Assembly (NCBI RefSeq): GCF_000378965.1
Contig: NZ_KB900536.1
Location: 1,309,583-1,373,582, forward strand
Direction of reading: 5' to 3'
DNA length: 64,000 nucleotides
Source of the DNA: Thioalkalivibrio thiocyanodenitrificans ARhD 1
GTDB taxonomy: Bacteria > Pseudomonadota > Gammaproteobacteria > Ectothiorhodospirales > Ectothiorhodospiraceae
The translations under genes were made by a program, and so were the position numbers. The notes beneath the pieces are model-generated. The model searched no databases. It was not told where the DNA came from and saw only the letters and a program-made list of their open reading frames with translations. This document shows positions 1-9,719 of the stretch, in pieces (the first letter of the stretch is position 1; each line of letters starts with the position of its first letter).

Positions 1-50
1 CATAACGGGTGCTCGGGCTAACCTCTCGAAAACAATACGAAGCATAATCC

Positions 51-1478
51 GTGAATTATCATTCGTTCTTCAAAAGGGACTACAAGTCTCGCCTCGGCAG
101 GGCGCCGGACCGGGGTTCGCCCCACTGGCCGCTGAGGGGGCTGGCGCTGGCCGCCGGCGTCGTGCTGCTCGGGGTGGTCCTGGCAAAAAATCAGGAGCAT
201 GGCGCGAACGCTCCCACGCAGCCGGTCGAGATCGCCCTGCCGGCCAGTGAAGCTCCGCATGATACCGAAAAGCAGGCCGCAGGCACACGCGTCCAGATGG
301 CGCTCGCCTTGCCGGTCCCGGTCCGGGAGATCGATGCGCCCGCCCCGGCCATCGACGTGGAAGAGGCGCTGCAAGCCGAAGCGGCGGAGTGGGACGAGGT
401 GGAAGTGCGCCGGGGCGATACGCTGTCGTCCATCTTCAGCCGGCTTGAGGTTCACAGCCAGCTCAATCCGATTCTGTCCCTGGGTGATGACGTGGCCATG
501 CTGCGGTCCATCCATCCCGGTGAAAGGATCCGAGCGCTCAAGGACGACGGCCGGCTCAAGGAACTGGTCTATGAGCCGAATCGGACATTGCGTCTTCACG
601 TGACCCGCGGCGAGGAAGGCTATGAGGCCCATGTGGTTGAGCGGGAGATGGAGATCCGGGTCACCCAGGGCATGGGCAAGATACGGAGTTCCCTTTTCCA
701 GGCGGGCCTGGACGCGGGCATGTCGGACAACCTGATCATGTCCATGGCCAACATCTTCGGCTGGGACATCGACTTTGCGCTGGACCTGCGCGAGGGCGAC
801 CATTTCACGGTCATCTACCAGCAGCTCTACCAGGACGGGGAATACGTGCGCGACGGCGCGATCCTGGCGGCCGAATTCATCAATCGCGGCAGTTCCTTTC
901 AGGCCCTGCGCTACACCACTCCTGAAGGCGACACCGATTACTATTCCCCGGACGGGCGGAGCATGCGCAAGGCCTTCCTGCGCACGCCGGTGGAGTTCGC
1001 GCGCATCAGCTCCCGCTTCGGCACGCGCCGTCACCCGATATTGCACACCATGCGCCAGCATCGCGGCGTGGACTACGCGGCGCCCACCGGCACGCCCATC
1101 CGCGCATCCGGCGACGGCCGAATCGTGCATCGGGGCACCCGGGGCGGCTACGGCAAGACCATCATCATCCAGCACGGCCAGCAATACCGCACCCTGTATG
1201 CCCACATGAACGGCTACGCCCGGAATACCGGGGTGGGCAACCGCGTACGCCAGGGGCAGGTGATCGGCTATATCGGCATGACCGGCATGGCCACGGGTCC
1301 GCACCTGCACTACGAATTCCTGGTCAATGGCGTCCATCGCGATCCGCTCACCGTCAAACTGCCGGATGCGGATCCCCTGCCGGAGAAGTATCTGGCCGAC
1401 TTCAAGGCCAAGACCGCGCCGCTGCTGTCCCAGATGGACATGTACCGCCGCCTGACCCTGGCCCAGGTCGAGCAATGA
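51..1478 (+). CDS. M23-family peptidoglycan DD-metallopeptidase, MepM-like
   Basis: Predicted periplasmic murein hydrolase, anchored in the inner membrane, that cuts peptide cross-links so new peptidoglycan can be inserted. One hydrophobic segment (about residues 30-46) follows a basic N-terminus. A LysM/OapA-like stretch (RRGDTLSSIF, about 120-165) comes next. The C-terminal M23 domain shows the zinc-ligand motifs HRGVD (H about 337, D about 341) and GPHLHYEF (about 416-423). The start is a GTG preceded in frame by TAA, so the gene cannot extend further upstream; the ribosome site is weak. The stop overlaps the anmK start by 4 bp, which fits a wall-recycling operon. The 475-aa length is normal for MepM/YebA relatives. 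Confidence 0.9.
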   Translation: MNYHSFFKRDYKSRLGRAPDRGSPHWPLRGLALAAGVVLLGVVLAKNQEHGANAPTQPVEIALPASEAPHDTEKQAAGTRVQMALALPVPVREIDAPAPAIDVEEALQAEAAEWDEVEVRRGDTLSSIFSRLEVHSQLNPILSLGDDVAMLRSIHPGERIRALKDDGRLKELVYEPNRTLRLHVTRGEEGYEAHVVEREMEIRVTQGMGKIRSSLFQAGLDAGMSDNLIMSMANIFGWDIDFALDLREGDHFTVIYQQLYQDGEYVRDGAILAAEFINRGSSFQALRYTTPEGDTDYYSPDGRSMRKAFLRTPVEFARISSRFGTRRHPILHTMRQHRGVDYAAPTGTPIRASGDGRIVHRGTRGGYGKTIIIQHGQQYRTLYAHMNGYARNTGVGNRVRQGQVIGYIGMTGMATGPHLHYEFLVNGVHRDPLTVKLPDADPLPEKYLADFKAKTAPLLSQMDMYRRLTLAQVEQ

Positions 1479-2632
1479 CCCCACCGGGTGACGCCCCGTT
1501 CGTGGGGCTCATCTCCGGCACCAGCATGGATGCCGTGGATGCAGTGGCGGTGGACCTTGGCGAGCGTCGCCGCCCCAGCCTCCTGGCCAGCCTGAGCCAT
1601 CCCATCCCCGAAGCGCTTCGTGCCGGGCTGCGCCATCTGGCCGACCCGCAGGCCGCCGCCACGGTTGACGAACTGGGCACCATGGACGTGCAGGTGGGAG
1701 AGCTGTTTGCGGAGGCGGCACTCCATGTGATCTCGGTAGCCGGGCTTGAGCCCGCCGCGATCGTTGCCATCGGCAGCCATGGCCAGACGGTGCGCCACCG
1801 GCCGGACTCGACCCCCCCCTTCACCCTGCAGATCGGCGATCCCCAGCACATCGCTCAGCGCACCGGCATCACCACGGTTGCGGAGTTCCGGCGACGCGAC
1901 ATGGCTGCCGGCGGACAGGGTGCACCCCTGGTACCTGCATTCCACCGCGCCGTGTTCGCTGCACCGGAGGAGGACCGCGCGGTGATCAACATCGGCGGAA
2001 TCGCCAACCTGACGCATCTGCCGGCCCGGGGCACGATCACCGGGTTCGACACCGGCCCGGGCAACACCCTGATGGACCACTGGATACGCCGGCACCGACA
2101 CCTGCCCTACGACAACCAGGGTGACTGGGCCCGCCAGGGCAAGGTCTCGAAGGCCCTGCTGGACGCACTGATGGCGGACGCCTATCTGCGACAGCCGCCG
2201 CCCAAGAGCACGGGTCCGGAACACTTCAGCCCCGCCTGGCTGGATGCGATCCTTTCCGGTGTAAAGGAACACCTCGCTCCGCACGACGTGCAGCGCACCC
2301 TTCTGGAATTTACGGCGCAGAGCATCACTGCGGCGCTGGCGTCCCACGCCAGCCCCGGTGCCCGCGCCCTGGTATGCGGCGGCGGTGCGCGAAACCGCTT
2401 GCTGATGGAGCGCCTGACGGCGCTGATGGCCGGACGCCGGGTCTCGGATACAGGGGATTTCGGTGTCGAGCCGGACTGGGTGGAGGCCGCGGCGTTCGCG
2501 TGGCTCGCCCGGGAGACGCTGGCGGGGAGGCCGGGGAATGTACCGGAGGTTACGGGCGCCCGTGAGGCGGTTGTCCTGGGGGGAATCTATCCGGGGAGAT
2601 GCCAGGTGCAGGATACGGGATACAAGAAATGA
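1475..2632 (+). CDS. anmK: Anhydro-N-acetylmuramic acid kinase
   Basis: Cytoplasmic sugar kinase of the hexokinase/actin-like fold. It opens the 1,6-anhydro ring of recycled anhydro-MurNAc and phosphorylates it to MurNAc-6-phosphate. The N-terminal phosphate-binding signature GLISGTSMDAVDAV (residues 11-24), the later NIGGIANLT and FDTGPGN motifs and the 385-aa length all match AnmK. The ATG overlaps the stop of the upstream M23 peptidase gene (ATGA), so the two are translationally coupled and both serve cell-wall turnover. A hairpin terminator begins at the stop codon. Confidence 0.95.
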   Translation: MTPPGDAPFVGLISGTSMDAVDAVAVDLGERRRPSLLASLSHPIPEALRAGLRHLADPQAAATVDELGTMDVQVGELFAEAALHVISVAGLEPAAIVAIGSHGQTVRHRPDSTPPFTLQIGDPQHIAQRTGITTVAEFRRRDMAAGGQGAPLVPAFHRAVFAAPEEDRAVINIGGIANLTHLPARGTITGFDTGPGNTLMDHWIRRHRHLPYDNQGDWARQGKVSKALLDALMADAYLRQPPPKSTGPEHFSPAWLDAILSGVKEHLAPHDVQRTLLEFTAQSITAALASHASPGARALVCGGGARNRLLMERLTALMAGRRVSDTGDFGVEPDWVEAAAFAWLARETLAGRPGNVPEVTGAREAVVLGGIYPGRCQVQDTGYKK

Positions 2633-2658
2633 AAAAGGGGGCTTTCGCCCCCTCTTTC
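2632..2658. terminator. Bidirectional intrinsic terminator between anmK and erpA
   Basis: A perfect GGGGGC/GCCCCC stem (2637-2642 with 2647-2652) with a TTTC loop is flanked by AAAAA on the left and TCTTT on the right. It can end transcription of anmK on the plus strand and of erpA on the minus strand. These two genes converge here. Confidence 0.85.
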
Positions 2659-2691
2659 GTCCCGCATCTTGTCACTGGCATCTGCGCCTGC

Positions 2692-3054
2692 TTACGCAGA
2701 GAACGACGAGCCGCAGCCGCAGGTGGTGGTGGCATTGGGGTTGCGGATCACAAACTGGGCGCCTTCCAGGCCCTCGGTGTAATCGATCTCGGCGCCCACC
2801 AGGTACTGGAAACTCATGGGATCGATCAGCAGGGTCACGCCACCGTTCTCCACCACGGTATCACCATCGTTGATGCTCTCGTCGAAGGTAAAACCGTACT
2901 GGAAGCCGGAACAGCCACCGCCGCTGACGAACACCCGCAGCTTCAGGGCACTGTTGTTTTCCTCCTCGATCAGAGTCTTGACCTTGGAGGCCGCCGAATC
3001 CGTGAAGATCAGCGGGCTGGGCATGGTTTCGTTTGCGGTTTCAGTTGCACTCAT
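2692..3054 (-). CDS. erpA: Iron-sulfur cluster insertion protein ErpA
   Basis: A-type Fe-S carrier that delivers clusters to apo-proteins such as IspG/IspH. The HesB/IscA-fold protein carries the three conserved cysteines in GGGCSGF and the C-terminal TTCGCGSSF. The start at 3054 is chosen because GGAGAG lies 7 nt upstream; an ATG two codons earlier (3060) is too close to that site. The C-terminus (CGCGSSFSA) is typical of gammaproteobacterial ErpA. It converges with anmK across a shared terminator. Confidence 0.95.
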   Translation of the reverse strand: MSATETANETMPSPLIFTDSAASKVKTLIEEENNSALKLRVFVSGGGCSGFQYGFTFDESINDGDTVVENGGVTLLIDPMSFQYLVGAEIDYTEGLEGAQFVIRNPNATTTCGCGSSFSA

Positions 3055-3124
3055 GGGCATACTCTCCGAACGCGGTTCTGTTCGATGTCTGATGACCTAA
3101 ATTAGCATTTGTTGACCGAGACAG

Positions 3125-3586
3125 TCAAGAATTCGCCCGGGACACATCGGGATCGTCGGGGCCCGGTTCACCCGGCTCAGACGCCTTATCCGCGGACCGG
3201 ATGTACTCCAGACGCGGCTTCTCGTTGGAGCGTTTGATTAGGCTCCCGTTCACCTCGGCACCCATGGCCATCTCGATCAGGTGGTAGTAGACACTGCCTG
3301 TGATTCGCGCCTTGGAAGCAAGTTCCATCCGATCCGACGCATGCACGTCGCCCTCAACCGTACCGTTGATGACCACCCGGGGCACATTCACCTCGCCCTC
3401 GATCCGGCCGGTTTCATTGAGGATGAGGATCGAGGAACGCTCGGCGTCGTCCGCATAGACATCGCCGCGAATCGTCCCTTCCACGTGCAGACCGCCCGAG
3501 AAACGCACATTGCCCTCCACGGCGGTGTACTGTCCCACCAGCGTATCCACCTGTGCGGACCCGGATTTTCTTCGTCTTCTCAACAA
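3125..3586 (-). CDS. Bactofilin (polymer-forming cytoskeletal protein)
   Basis: Small beta-helical protein that self-assembles into filaments and often positions wall-synthesis or wall-hydrolysis enzymes. The core (about residues 15-115) has the bactofilin repeat pattern with regularly spaced glycines and hydrophobics (GNVRFSGGLHVEGTIRG, NETGRIEGEV, GTVEGDV, KARITGSVYY). A charged, disordered C-tail follows. The start is a TTG with GGGGTG about 5 nt upstream; an adjacent second TTG is also possible. It lies 15 bp downstream of the DUF6776-like gene, so the two are probably co-transcribed. Confidence 0.88.
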   Translation of the reverse strand: MLRRRRKSGSAQVDTLVGQYTAVEGNVRFSGGLHVEGTIRGDVYADDAERSSILILNETGRIEGEVNVPRVVINGTVEGDVHASDRMELASKARITGSVYYHLIEMAMGAEVNGSLIKRSNEKPRLEYIRSADKASEPGEPGPDDPDVSRANS

Positions 3587-3601
3587 GATACACCCCCCGT
3601 T

Positions 3602-4327
3602 TTACCTATTGAGCGCGGTATCCCACGCATAATCCTGCTCGACCTGGCGGGGAGAATCCCCCTCCGTGCGCACGACCACCCGCACGGAACGCGGCGTCAC
3701 GCCCGCCGGTACCCGTATGCGGCCCTCCAGGTTCTGGAAATACCGGAACCCGAATCCCTGACTGCCCTGGAGCCCCTCTCCCAGATCGGCGCCCCGCAAC
3801 TCCACCCGGGACGCACCCTGACGGCCCACCAGAGCCAGTTCCAGCGTGCCTTCCACAGTACCGCTGCCGCGGATCTGTGTGAGGACCACCCGATAGACAT
3901 ACTCCCCGTCCCACCCGACGGGCTCAAGGTCGAGACTGTAAATATGCAGACCCGATTCCATGTCCTCCGGCGATACGATGCTGCGGTAGAAGGTGAGTTC
4001 CTCCTGCATGGCCCGGTACCGCGTCTCCATGTCGCCCACGGACTCCCGTACCCGCCGGGCCGTCTCCTCGGCGATCAGCTGATCCCGTTCCAGCCGGGCA
4101 TTGCGCTGCAGCAACTCACGGTGGCTTCGTTCCAGGGCCGAGAGACGCCGCTGGAGATCCCGGGCTTCATCACGGGCCGTGGACCCTCCATCGCTGCCCA
4201 TGGTGTAACCCGCCTGGTAAAGTGCCCAGCCCCCGGCGGCCAGCAGCGGCACCAGCACGAGCCAGAGCAGGATCCGCCGGAAGGGACGGTGATAGTGAAC
4301 CCGATATGCCCCGGACCGGCCTCTCAT
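3602..4327 (-). CDS. DUF6776-like inner-membrane protein
   Basis: Function unknown. The protein has one N-terminal membrane segment (LLWLVLVPLLAAGGWALY, about 19-36). A charged coiled coil follows (about 50-115, rich in R, E, Q and L), and then a beta-rich periplasmic domain. Families of this design sit beside bactofilin and argC in many gammaproteobacteria. The stop precedes the bactofilin start by 15 bp, and the start lies 4 bp downstream of the argC stop, so argC, this gene and the bactofilin look like one operon. A link to cell-shape control is an inference from that neighbour. Confidence 0.75.
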   Translation of the reverse strand: MRGRSGAYRVHYHRPFRRILLWLVLVPLLAAGGWALYQAGYTMGSDGGSTARDEARDLQRRLSALERSHRELLQRNARLERDQLIAEETARRVRESVGDMETRYRAMQEELTFYRSIVSPEDMESGLHIYSLDLEPVGWDGEYVYRVVLTQIRGSGTVEGTLELALVGRQGASRVELRGADLGEGLQGSQGFGFRYFQNLEGRIRVPAGVTPRSVRVVVRTEGDSPRQVEQDYAWDTALNR

Positions 4328-4331
4328 CGCG

Positions 4332-5363
4332 TCAGGGCAGTACGGCGATACCGTCCAGGCCCGTCGTCTCCGCCAGCCCGAACATGAGGTTCAGGTTCTG
4401 AATGGCCTGGCCCGAGGCACCCTTGACCAGATTATCGATCACGGAGAGCACGACCACGGTATCACCGTCCCCGGGCCGGTGGACCGCCACACGGCAACGG
4501 TTGGTGCCGCGCACGCTCCGGGTTTCCGGGTGACTGCCTGCCGGCATCACATCCACGAAGGGTTCATCCCGGTAGCGTTGCTCATAGACCGCCTGAAGGT
4601 CCGCCCCGGAATCGGACAGGGTGGCATAGAGCGTGGCATGGATACCCCGGATCATGGGGACCAGATGGGGCACGAAGGTCAGGCGAGGCGCCGCACCCGC
4701 CACCTCGGCGAGCGCCTGGAGAATCTCCGGCAGGTGGCGGTGACCGGCCACCCCGTAGGCCTTGAAGCTCTCGCTCGCCTCGCACAGCAACGTGCCGACC
4801 TGGGCCTTGCGTCCGGCACCGCTGACCCCGGACTTGGCATCCGCCACCAGCCGCCCGGCGTCCACCAGCCCCCCCTCGAGAAGCGGGACGAAGCCCAGGA
4901 TGACCGCAGTCGGATAACAACCCGGCACGGCGATCAGACGGGCGTCGGGAATGTGCGCCCGGTTGATCTCCGGCAACCCGTAGACGGCCAGATCCAGCAA
5001 TTCCGGGGCACCATGGGACTGGCCGTACCAGTGTGCCCAAAGATCCGGATCCCGGAGGCGGAAGTCGGCGGACAGATCGATGACCCGGGTCCCCCGGGAG
5101 AGCAGTTCCCCGGCCAATCCGTGGGCCACCCCGTGAGGCGTGGCGAAAAACACCACGTCGCACTCGCTCAGGCGGCCCGCATTCGGCTCGGTAAAGGCGA
5201 GCGATGTGTGCCCCCTCAGATTCGGAAACAGGGTGTCCAGGGCCTCGCCCGCGTTGCCCCGGGAAGTGACCACCACCGGTTCCACCTCCGGATGGGTGAA
5301 CAACAGGCGCAGCAGTTCCACGCCCGTGTAGCCCGTCGCACCTACGATACCTGCCCTGATCAC
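4332..5363 (-). CDS. argC: N-acetyl-gamma-glutamyl-phosphate reductase
   Basis: NADPH-dependent third step of arginine biosynthesis (N-acetylglutamyl phosphate to its semialdehyde). The N-terminal Rossmann motif [17 protein letters not shown] and the active-site motif VPGCYPTA with its catalytic cysteine are present, as are the late HLVPMIRGI residues. Its 343 aa is standard. The start is GTG at 5363 with GGAG 8 nt upstream. It leads an operon with the DUF6776-like and bactofilin genes. argG of the same pathway is at 54976-56190. Confidence 0.95.
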   Translation of the reverse strand: MIRAGIVGATGYTGVELLRLLFTHPEVEPVVVTSRGNAGEALDTLFPNLRGHTSLAFTEPNAGRLSECDVVFFATPHGVAHGLAGELLSRGTRVIDLSADFRLRDPDLWAHWYGQSHGAPELLDLAVYGLPEINRAHIPDARLIAVPGCYPTAVILGFVPLLEGGLVDAGRLVADAKSGVSGAGRKAQVGTLLCEASESFKAYGVAGHRHLPEILQALAEVAGAAPRLTFVPHLVPMIRGIHATLYATLSDSGADLQAVYEQRYRDEPFVDVMPAGSHPETRSVRGTNRCRVAVHRPGDGDTVVVLSVIDNLVKGASGQAIQNLNLMFGLAETTGLDGIAVLP

Positions 5364-5590
5364 TTCAATGTCTCCGCCAGCTGTTCCGGATATGCATCAA
5401 TGATGCAGGCTGTGGAATATACCCCGATTGCACGGCCTCGCGAAATCCACCCGCCCCTGCCGGAGGCCGCAACTCGCCGTTCACGGAACGTGTGCCCCTT
5501 GATCCTGCAACGAACTTTCCTTAACGGCGCCCGCTCCAACGGGTATGATTCCCCGCTGATCGTCAGCCCGGCCCAGGAAACCTGGAAGCA

Positions 5591-6088
5591 ATGAAGACCC
5601 GCGACATCCTTGCAATCGCCATCGTGGCGGCCCTGATCGGCGGGGGGCTGTATCTTTGGCTTGCCCCGGAGGGTATGCGCACCGCGCCTGAGGTCAGCCT
5701 CGGCACACTGGACGGGGACACGGTCTCCATCCACGGTCTGCGCGGTCAGCCGATTCTGCTCACGTTCTGGGCCACCACCTGCGTGAGCTGCATACGCGAA
5801 ATGCCGCACCTGGTGGAGTTGTACGAGCGCTACAACGCGCGGGGACTCGAGGTCATCGGCGTGGCCATGTCCTACGACCGCCCGGACCACGTGATGGAGG
5901 TGGCCCGCGCCCGCGCCCTGCCATACACCATTGCTCTGGATACGGAAGACAAGGCCGCCCGGGCCTTCGGCAATATCCGTCTGACCCCCACCTCGTTCCT
6001 CATCTCGCCGGACGGTCGCATTGTCTACCAGAAGCTGGGGGACATCGACTGGGCCGCGGTGGAACGCAATCTCGAGCGCTGGCTCTGA
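5591..6088 (+). CDS. TlpA-like membrane-anchored thioredoxin
   Basis: Predicted periplasmic thiol-disulfide oxidoreductase. An N-terminal anchor (ILAIAIVAALIGGGLYLWLA, about 5-24) is followed by a TlpA/ResA fold with the redox motif TCVSC (a CxxC about 65-68) and the cis-proline region RLTPTSFLISPDG. Such proteins support cytochrome c maturation or reduce specific periplasmic cysteines. The partner is not evident here. The next gene, hemJ, follows after 25 bp and may be co-transcribed, which suggests a link to haem-related functions. Confidence 0.85.
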   Translation: MKTRDILAIAIVAALIGGGLYLWLAPEGMRTAPEVSLGTLDGDTVSIHGLRGQPILLTFWATTCVSCIREMPHLVELYERYNARGLEVIGVAMSYDRPDHVMEVARARALPYTIALDTEDKAARAFGNIRLTPTSFLISPDGRIVYQKLGDIDWAAVERNLERWL

Positions 6089-6113
6089 GATCGGCCGGCA
6101 TGAGTACCCGACC

Positions 6114-6617
6114 ATGACCGCTTACCTATGGGCCAAGTCCCTGCATGTGATCTTCATGGTGACGTGGTTCGCCGGCCTGTTCTATCTGCCGCGCCTGTTC
6201 GTCTATCACGCCGAAACCCCGGACGCCGCCGGAAACGAGCGCTTCAAGGTCATGGAGCGCAAGCTCTTCTGGGGCATCATGACCCCCGGCGCCGTGATCA
6301 CCACCCTGTTCGGGCTGTGGCTGATCGCCATGAACCCCCAGGCCTACCTCGCCGGCTGGATGCACCTGAAGCTCCTTCTGGTGCTCCTGCTGATTGCCTA
6401 TCACGTCTGGTGCGGCCTGCTGGTGCGCGACTTCAGGCTGGACGCCAACCGCCACACCCACCAGTGGTACCGGTGGTTCAACGAGATTCCCGTGTTCATG
6501 CTGGTGGGTATTGTCGTGCTGGTGATCGGCAAGCAGGTCATCCCCGGACTGATCGCCATGGGGGTGGTGCTGGGAATATTCGCGGTGTTCGCGCTGATGC
6601 AGCGGCTCAAGTCGTAG
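6114..6617 (+). CDS. hemJ: Protoporphyrinogen IX oxidase HemJ
   Basis: Inner-membrane enzyme that oxidises protoporphyrinogen IX to protoporphyrin IX in haem synthesis. The 167-aa protein has four hydrophobic segments and the HemJ signatures: the N-terminal KSLHVIFMVTWFAGLFYLPR with its conserved histidine, HLKLLLVLLLIAYH, and W..FNEIP. The open frame continues further upstream, but MTAYLWAKS at 6114 is the family's usual start. The TAG stop lies inside a palindromic repeat. hemL of the same pathway is at 18817-20103. Confidence 0.9.
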   Translation: MTAYLWAKSLHVIFMVTWFAGLFYLPRLFVYHAETPDAAGNERFKVMERKLFWGIMTPGAVITTLFGLWLIAMNPQAYLAGWMHLKLLLVLLLIAYHVWCGLLVRDFRLDANRHTHQWYRWFNEIPVFMLVGIVVLVIGKQVIPGLIAMGVVLGIFAVFALMQRLKS

Positions 6618-6689
6618 GAGCGGCGACCCCGCCGCGAACAGCGGTGCCTCTCCCCACAACGGCGTTCGGCCCGGGGTCGGGCCTCCTAC
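6614..6689. repeat. GTAGGAG...CTCCTAC palindromic (REP/BIME-like) element
   Basis: Single copy of the element found in tandem at 63557-64000. Outer arms GTAGGAG/CTCCTAC enclose GGCGACCCCGCCGCG and GGCCCGGGGTCGGGCC palindromes. It fills the gap between the convergent hemJ and ptsP genes and may act as a transcription or mRNA end. Confidence 0.75.
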
Positions 6690-6692
6690 AGG

Positions 6693-8963
6693 TCAGGTTT
6701 TGCCTGCCCGCACCAGGCCGCCCAGTCCGGCCTGCACCAGCGCATTGTTGAGCAGGGCACGGATCGCCTCCGGCTCCTCCATCTCCATGCACTGGGCCAG
6801 CAGTTCCCGGGCCCGCTCCCGGGAGAAGCTTCGGATCACCCATTTCACCCGCGCCAGAGAGGCCACGTTCACGCTGAGTGAGTCGATGCCCATGCCGATG
6901 AGCAGAATGGCGGCTGCCGGATCGGCGGCCATCTCCCCGCAGATGCTCACCGGCTTGCCAGCCTTGCGGGCGCCGTCAGTCACCTGCTGCAAGGCACGCA
7001 GCACCGACGGATGCAGGGCGATGTAGAGTTCCGCCACCCGGGCATTGTTGCGGTCCACCGCCAGCAGATACTGGATCAGGTCGTTGGTGCCCACGGAGAG
7101 AAAATCCACCCGCCGGGCCAGGGCCTCGGCCAGATACACGGCCGAGGGGACTTCAACCATGACGCCCACCCGGGGAAGGGGGATGACGTAATGTTCGTCC
7201 AGCAACTCCTCCCGGGCACGCTGCAGCAGACGCTGGGCGGCCTTGAGTTCGCCCAGGGAACTGATCATCGGGAACAGGATATTGAGATTGTTCATACCCT
7301 GGCTGGCACGCAGCATGGCGCGCAGCTGCGTGAGGAAGATCTCCGGGTGATCCAAAGTGATTCGGATGCCGCGCCAACCCAGGAAAGGGTTGTCCTCCTT
7401 GACCGGAAAGTACGGCAGGGCCTTGTCACCGCCGACATCCAGGGTGCGCAGCGTCACGGGTCGCGGGTCGAAAGAGGCCAGGATCTGGCGGTAGATGCCG
7501 ATCTGCTCCTCCTCGCTGGGGAATCGGTCGCGCACCATGAACGGCACTTCGGTGCGATACAGTCCGATACCGTCGGCGCCGGACTGCTTGGAGGGGTTGA
7601 TATCCGCCAGCAGACCGCTGTTGGCATAGACCGGGATGATGATCCCGTCCTGGGTCGTGGCCGGTTCCAGGGCCAGGTTGCGCAGGCCCTCGGTGAGTTC
7701 GCGCTCCTCATCCACCAGGCGCTGGAACTCCTCGCGCAGTTCCCGGCTCGGCTGGATGAAGATCTGGCCGCGGTAGCCATCGACCACAACCTCGCGGCCC
7801 TCCAGCCGGCCCACCGGCAGGTCTGACACGCCCATCACCGCCGGGATACCCATGGCCCGAGCCAGAATCGCCACGTGGGAGGAGCCCGTGCCGCGCGCCG
7901 AGACCAGGCCCGCCAGTCGCTCCACGGGCACCTCGGCCAACTGCGTGGCGGTCAGATCCTCGCCGATCAGGATGGTCCGCTCGGGGAACTCGTCGGGCGT
8001 GCGGTGGCTGGATTCGAGATGGGTGAGGATGCGCCGGCCGATATCGCGCAGATCCGAGGCCCGCTCCCGCAGGTACGGATCATCCATCTCCTCGAAGGTA
8101 CGGGAATTCTCCCGGATGGTGTCGCGCAGCGCGGCGGGCCCCCAGCTGCCCTCCTGGATGCGCTCCACGGTACGCGTGAGGAGGCTGTCACTGTTGAGCA
8201 TCATCACGTAGGCATCGAACAGCAGGCGCTCCTCTGCCGGCAGCACCCCCGCCATGCGCTCCTTGATCTCCCCCATCTCCTCCTGAACCCGGCTCACCGC
8301 CGCCTTGAAGGCCTTGATTTCCGCCTCCGCCGAGACCACCGGTTCCCGATCCGGCACGGCTTCCAGATCCGCCGCCATGTAGGCCACCACTGCCATGCCA
8401 AGCGCCACGCCGGATGCGCCGGGGATGCCGGTGATCTGCAGATTGGACTGGCGCTGGCGCCCGCGTCCGTGACCCACCTCGCCGGTGAGCTCCGCGTGGC
8501 TGATGGCGCCGGACAACTGTGCGGCGAGGGTGATGAGAAAGGCCACATGCTGGTCATCGAAACGCCGCCGCTCGCCCTGCTGCACCACCAGCACACCCAG
8601 TAGCCGCCGGTGATGGATGATGGGCACGCCCAGAAAGGCGTGGTAGCGCTCCTCGCCGGTCTCCGGGAAGTAGCGAAACAGGGGATGGTCCGTAGCGTTG
8701 TCCAGGTTGACCGGTTCGGCCCGCTCGGCCACCAGACCCACCAGACCCTCACCCAGGCCCAGGCGCACATGGCCCACGGAATCGGGATTGAGGCCCTCCG
8801 AGGCCATGAGGAGCAGGTGCTGCCGGTCGGGCAGCATCAGGTAGACGGAACACACATCGATGGACATCGCCTGCTTGACCCGCTGGACGATGATATCCAG
8901 TGCCTGGGTCAGATCCTCGGCGGCGCTGACTTCCTGAACGATGCGTCTGAGTATGTCAAGCAT
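6693..8963 (-). CDS. ptsP: PTS-Ntr enzyme I (phosphoenolpyruvate-protein phosphotransferase PtsP)
   Basis: First phosphotransferase of the nitrogen-related PTS. It autophosphorylates on histidine with PEP and passes the phosphate to NPr. An N-terminal GAF sensor domain (about residues 1-160) precedes the enzyme I module. The phospho-histidine is in GTGSSHVAILARAMGIPAV (H about 362), and the C-terminal PEP-binding barrel contains GIGLYRTEVPFM and SVGTNDLIQYLLAVDR. The 756-aa length fits PtsP, not PtsI. No ptsN or ptsO gene is in the window. rppH lies just upstream on the same strand, the common rppH-ptsP arrangement. Confidence 0.95.
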   Translation of the reverse strand: MLDILRRIVQEVSAAEDLTQALDIIVQRVKQAMSIDVCSVYLMLPDRQHLLLMASEGLNPDSVGHVRLGLGEGLVGLVAERAEPVNLDNATDHPLFRYFPETGEERYHAFLGVPIIHHRRLLGVLVVQQGERRRFDDQHVAFLITLAAQLSGAISHAELTGEVGHGRGRQRQSNLQITGIPGASGVALGMAVVAYMAADLEAVPDREPVVSAEAEIKAFKAAVSRVQEEMGEIKERMAGVLPAEERLLFDAYVMMLNSDSLLTRTVERIQEGSWGPAALRDTIRENSRTFEEMDDPYLRERASDLRDIGRRILTHLESSHRTPDEFPERTILIGEDLTATQLAEVPVERLAGLVSARGTGSSHVAILARAMGIPAVMGVSDLPVGRLEGREVVVDGYRGQIFIQPSRELREEFQRLVDEERELTEGLRNLALEPATTQDGIIIPVYANSGLLADINPSKQSGADGIGLYRTEVPFMVRDRFPSEEEQIGIYRQILASFDPRPVTLRTLDVGGDKALPYFPVKEDNPFLGWRGIRITLDHPEIFLTQLRAMLRASQGMNNLNILFPMISSLGELKAAQRLLQRAREELLDEHYVIPLPRVGVMVEVPSAVYLAEALARRVDFLSVGTNDLIQYLLAVDRNNARVAELYIALHPSVLRALQQVTDGARKAGKPVSICGEMAADPAAAILLIGMGIDSLSVNVASLARVKWVIRSFSRERARELLAQCMEMEEPEAIRALLNNALVQAGLGGLVRAGKT

Positions 8964-9050
8964 GAGGACCCGCCCGCCCGGACCGGCCCGGAGACACTAT
9001 GGATGCGGGCTCCCCCCGGCAGGGAACCCGCAATGCTGCAAGCGGTTCGG

Positions 9051-9578
9051 TCAAACGCCCTCCCCCCGGCGGGAATCGTTCCAGCGTTGCCGGCCCGGGA
9101 CACCCTCCGGAAACAGCAGAGGGGCCAGTTCGTGCAGGGCCCTGCGGTATACATGACGCTTGAAAAACACCACCTCGCGCATGGGGCGCCAGTAATCGAC
9201 CCAGCGCCACGAGTCAAACTCCGGCGTCGGCACCGCATCGAGCCGCACGCAGGTCTCGTCGCCGACCAGACGCAGCATGAACCATATCTGCTTCTGGCCA
9301 ATGCAGACCGGATTGGAACGGCGTCGGATCAGGTGCTTGGGAAGGCGATAACGCAACCAATCCTGGGTGCTGCCGATGACCTCCACGTGCTCCCGCTGCA
9401 GGCCGGTTTCCTCGGCCAACTCGCGATACATGGCATCCAGCGGCCGTTCATCGCAACGGATACCTCCCTGCGGGAACTGCCAGGCCTGCTGGCCGATACG
9501 CTTCCCCCAGAAAAGGCGTCTGTCCCGATTGCTCAGGATGATGCCCACATTCGGTCTATATCCATCACAATCAATCAC
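9051..9578 (-). CDS. rppH: RNA pyrophosphohydrolase
   Basis: Nudix hydrolase that removes pyrophosphate from 5'-triphosphate mRNA ends and so triggers RNase E decay. The N-terminal sequence [17 protein letters not shown] and the Nudix box ([20 protein letters not shown], about 38-57) are diagnostic. Its 175 aa is normal. It lies 87 bp upstream of ptsP on the same strand, the conserved gammaproteobacterial order. Confidence 0.95.
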   Translation of the reverse strand: MIDCDGYRPNVGIILSNRDRRLFWGKRIGQQAWQFPQGGIRCDERPLDAMYRELAEETGLQREHVEVIGSTQDWLRYRLPKHLIRRRSNPVCIGQKQIWFMLRLVGDETCVRLDAVPTPEFDSWRWVDYWRPMREVVFFKRHVYRRALHELAPLLFPEGVPGRQRWNDSRRGEGV

Positions 9579-9719
9579 TTACAAAAGCCACCCATGACCC
9601 CCGGTATGTTTTGCATTGTTCCACAACCCCGCAGCGCGGGCAAATCTCCCGACCTCACCCGGCAGGCACGATCCGATACAATGCCCCGCGTCCCCGATAC
9701 ACAGACACAGGAGACCCCG

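Noticed and set aside
18-1484. 488-codon frame antisense to the M23 peptidase gene
   Set aside because: The plus-strand frame has clear M23 motifs and a signal anchor. Long antisense frames are expected in GC-rich DNA.
5361-5371. CATTGAAG before the argC start, resembling the CRISPR repeat end
   Set aside because: Only eight bases agree, with no stem or repeat body upstream. It is part of the argC ribosome-site region.
8610-9719. N-terminal extension of the HAD hydrolase frame back to 8610
   Set aside because: It overlaps ptsP and rppH on the other strand and lacks family similarity. The HAD motif I begins right after the GTG at 9720, which has a good ribosome site.
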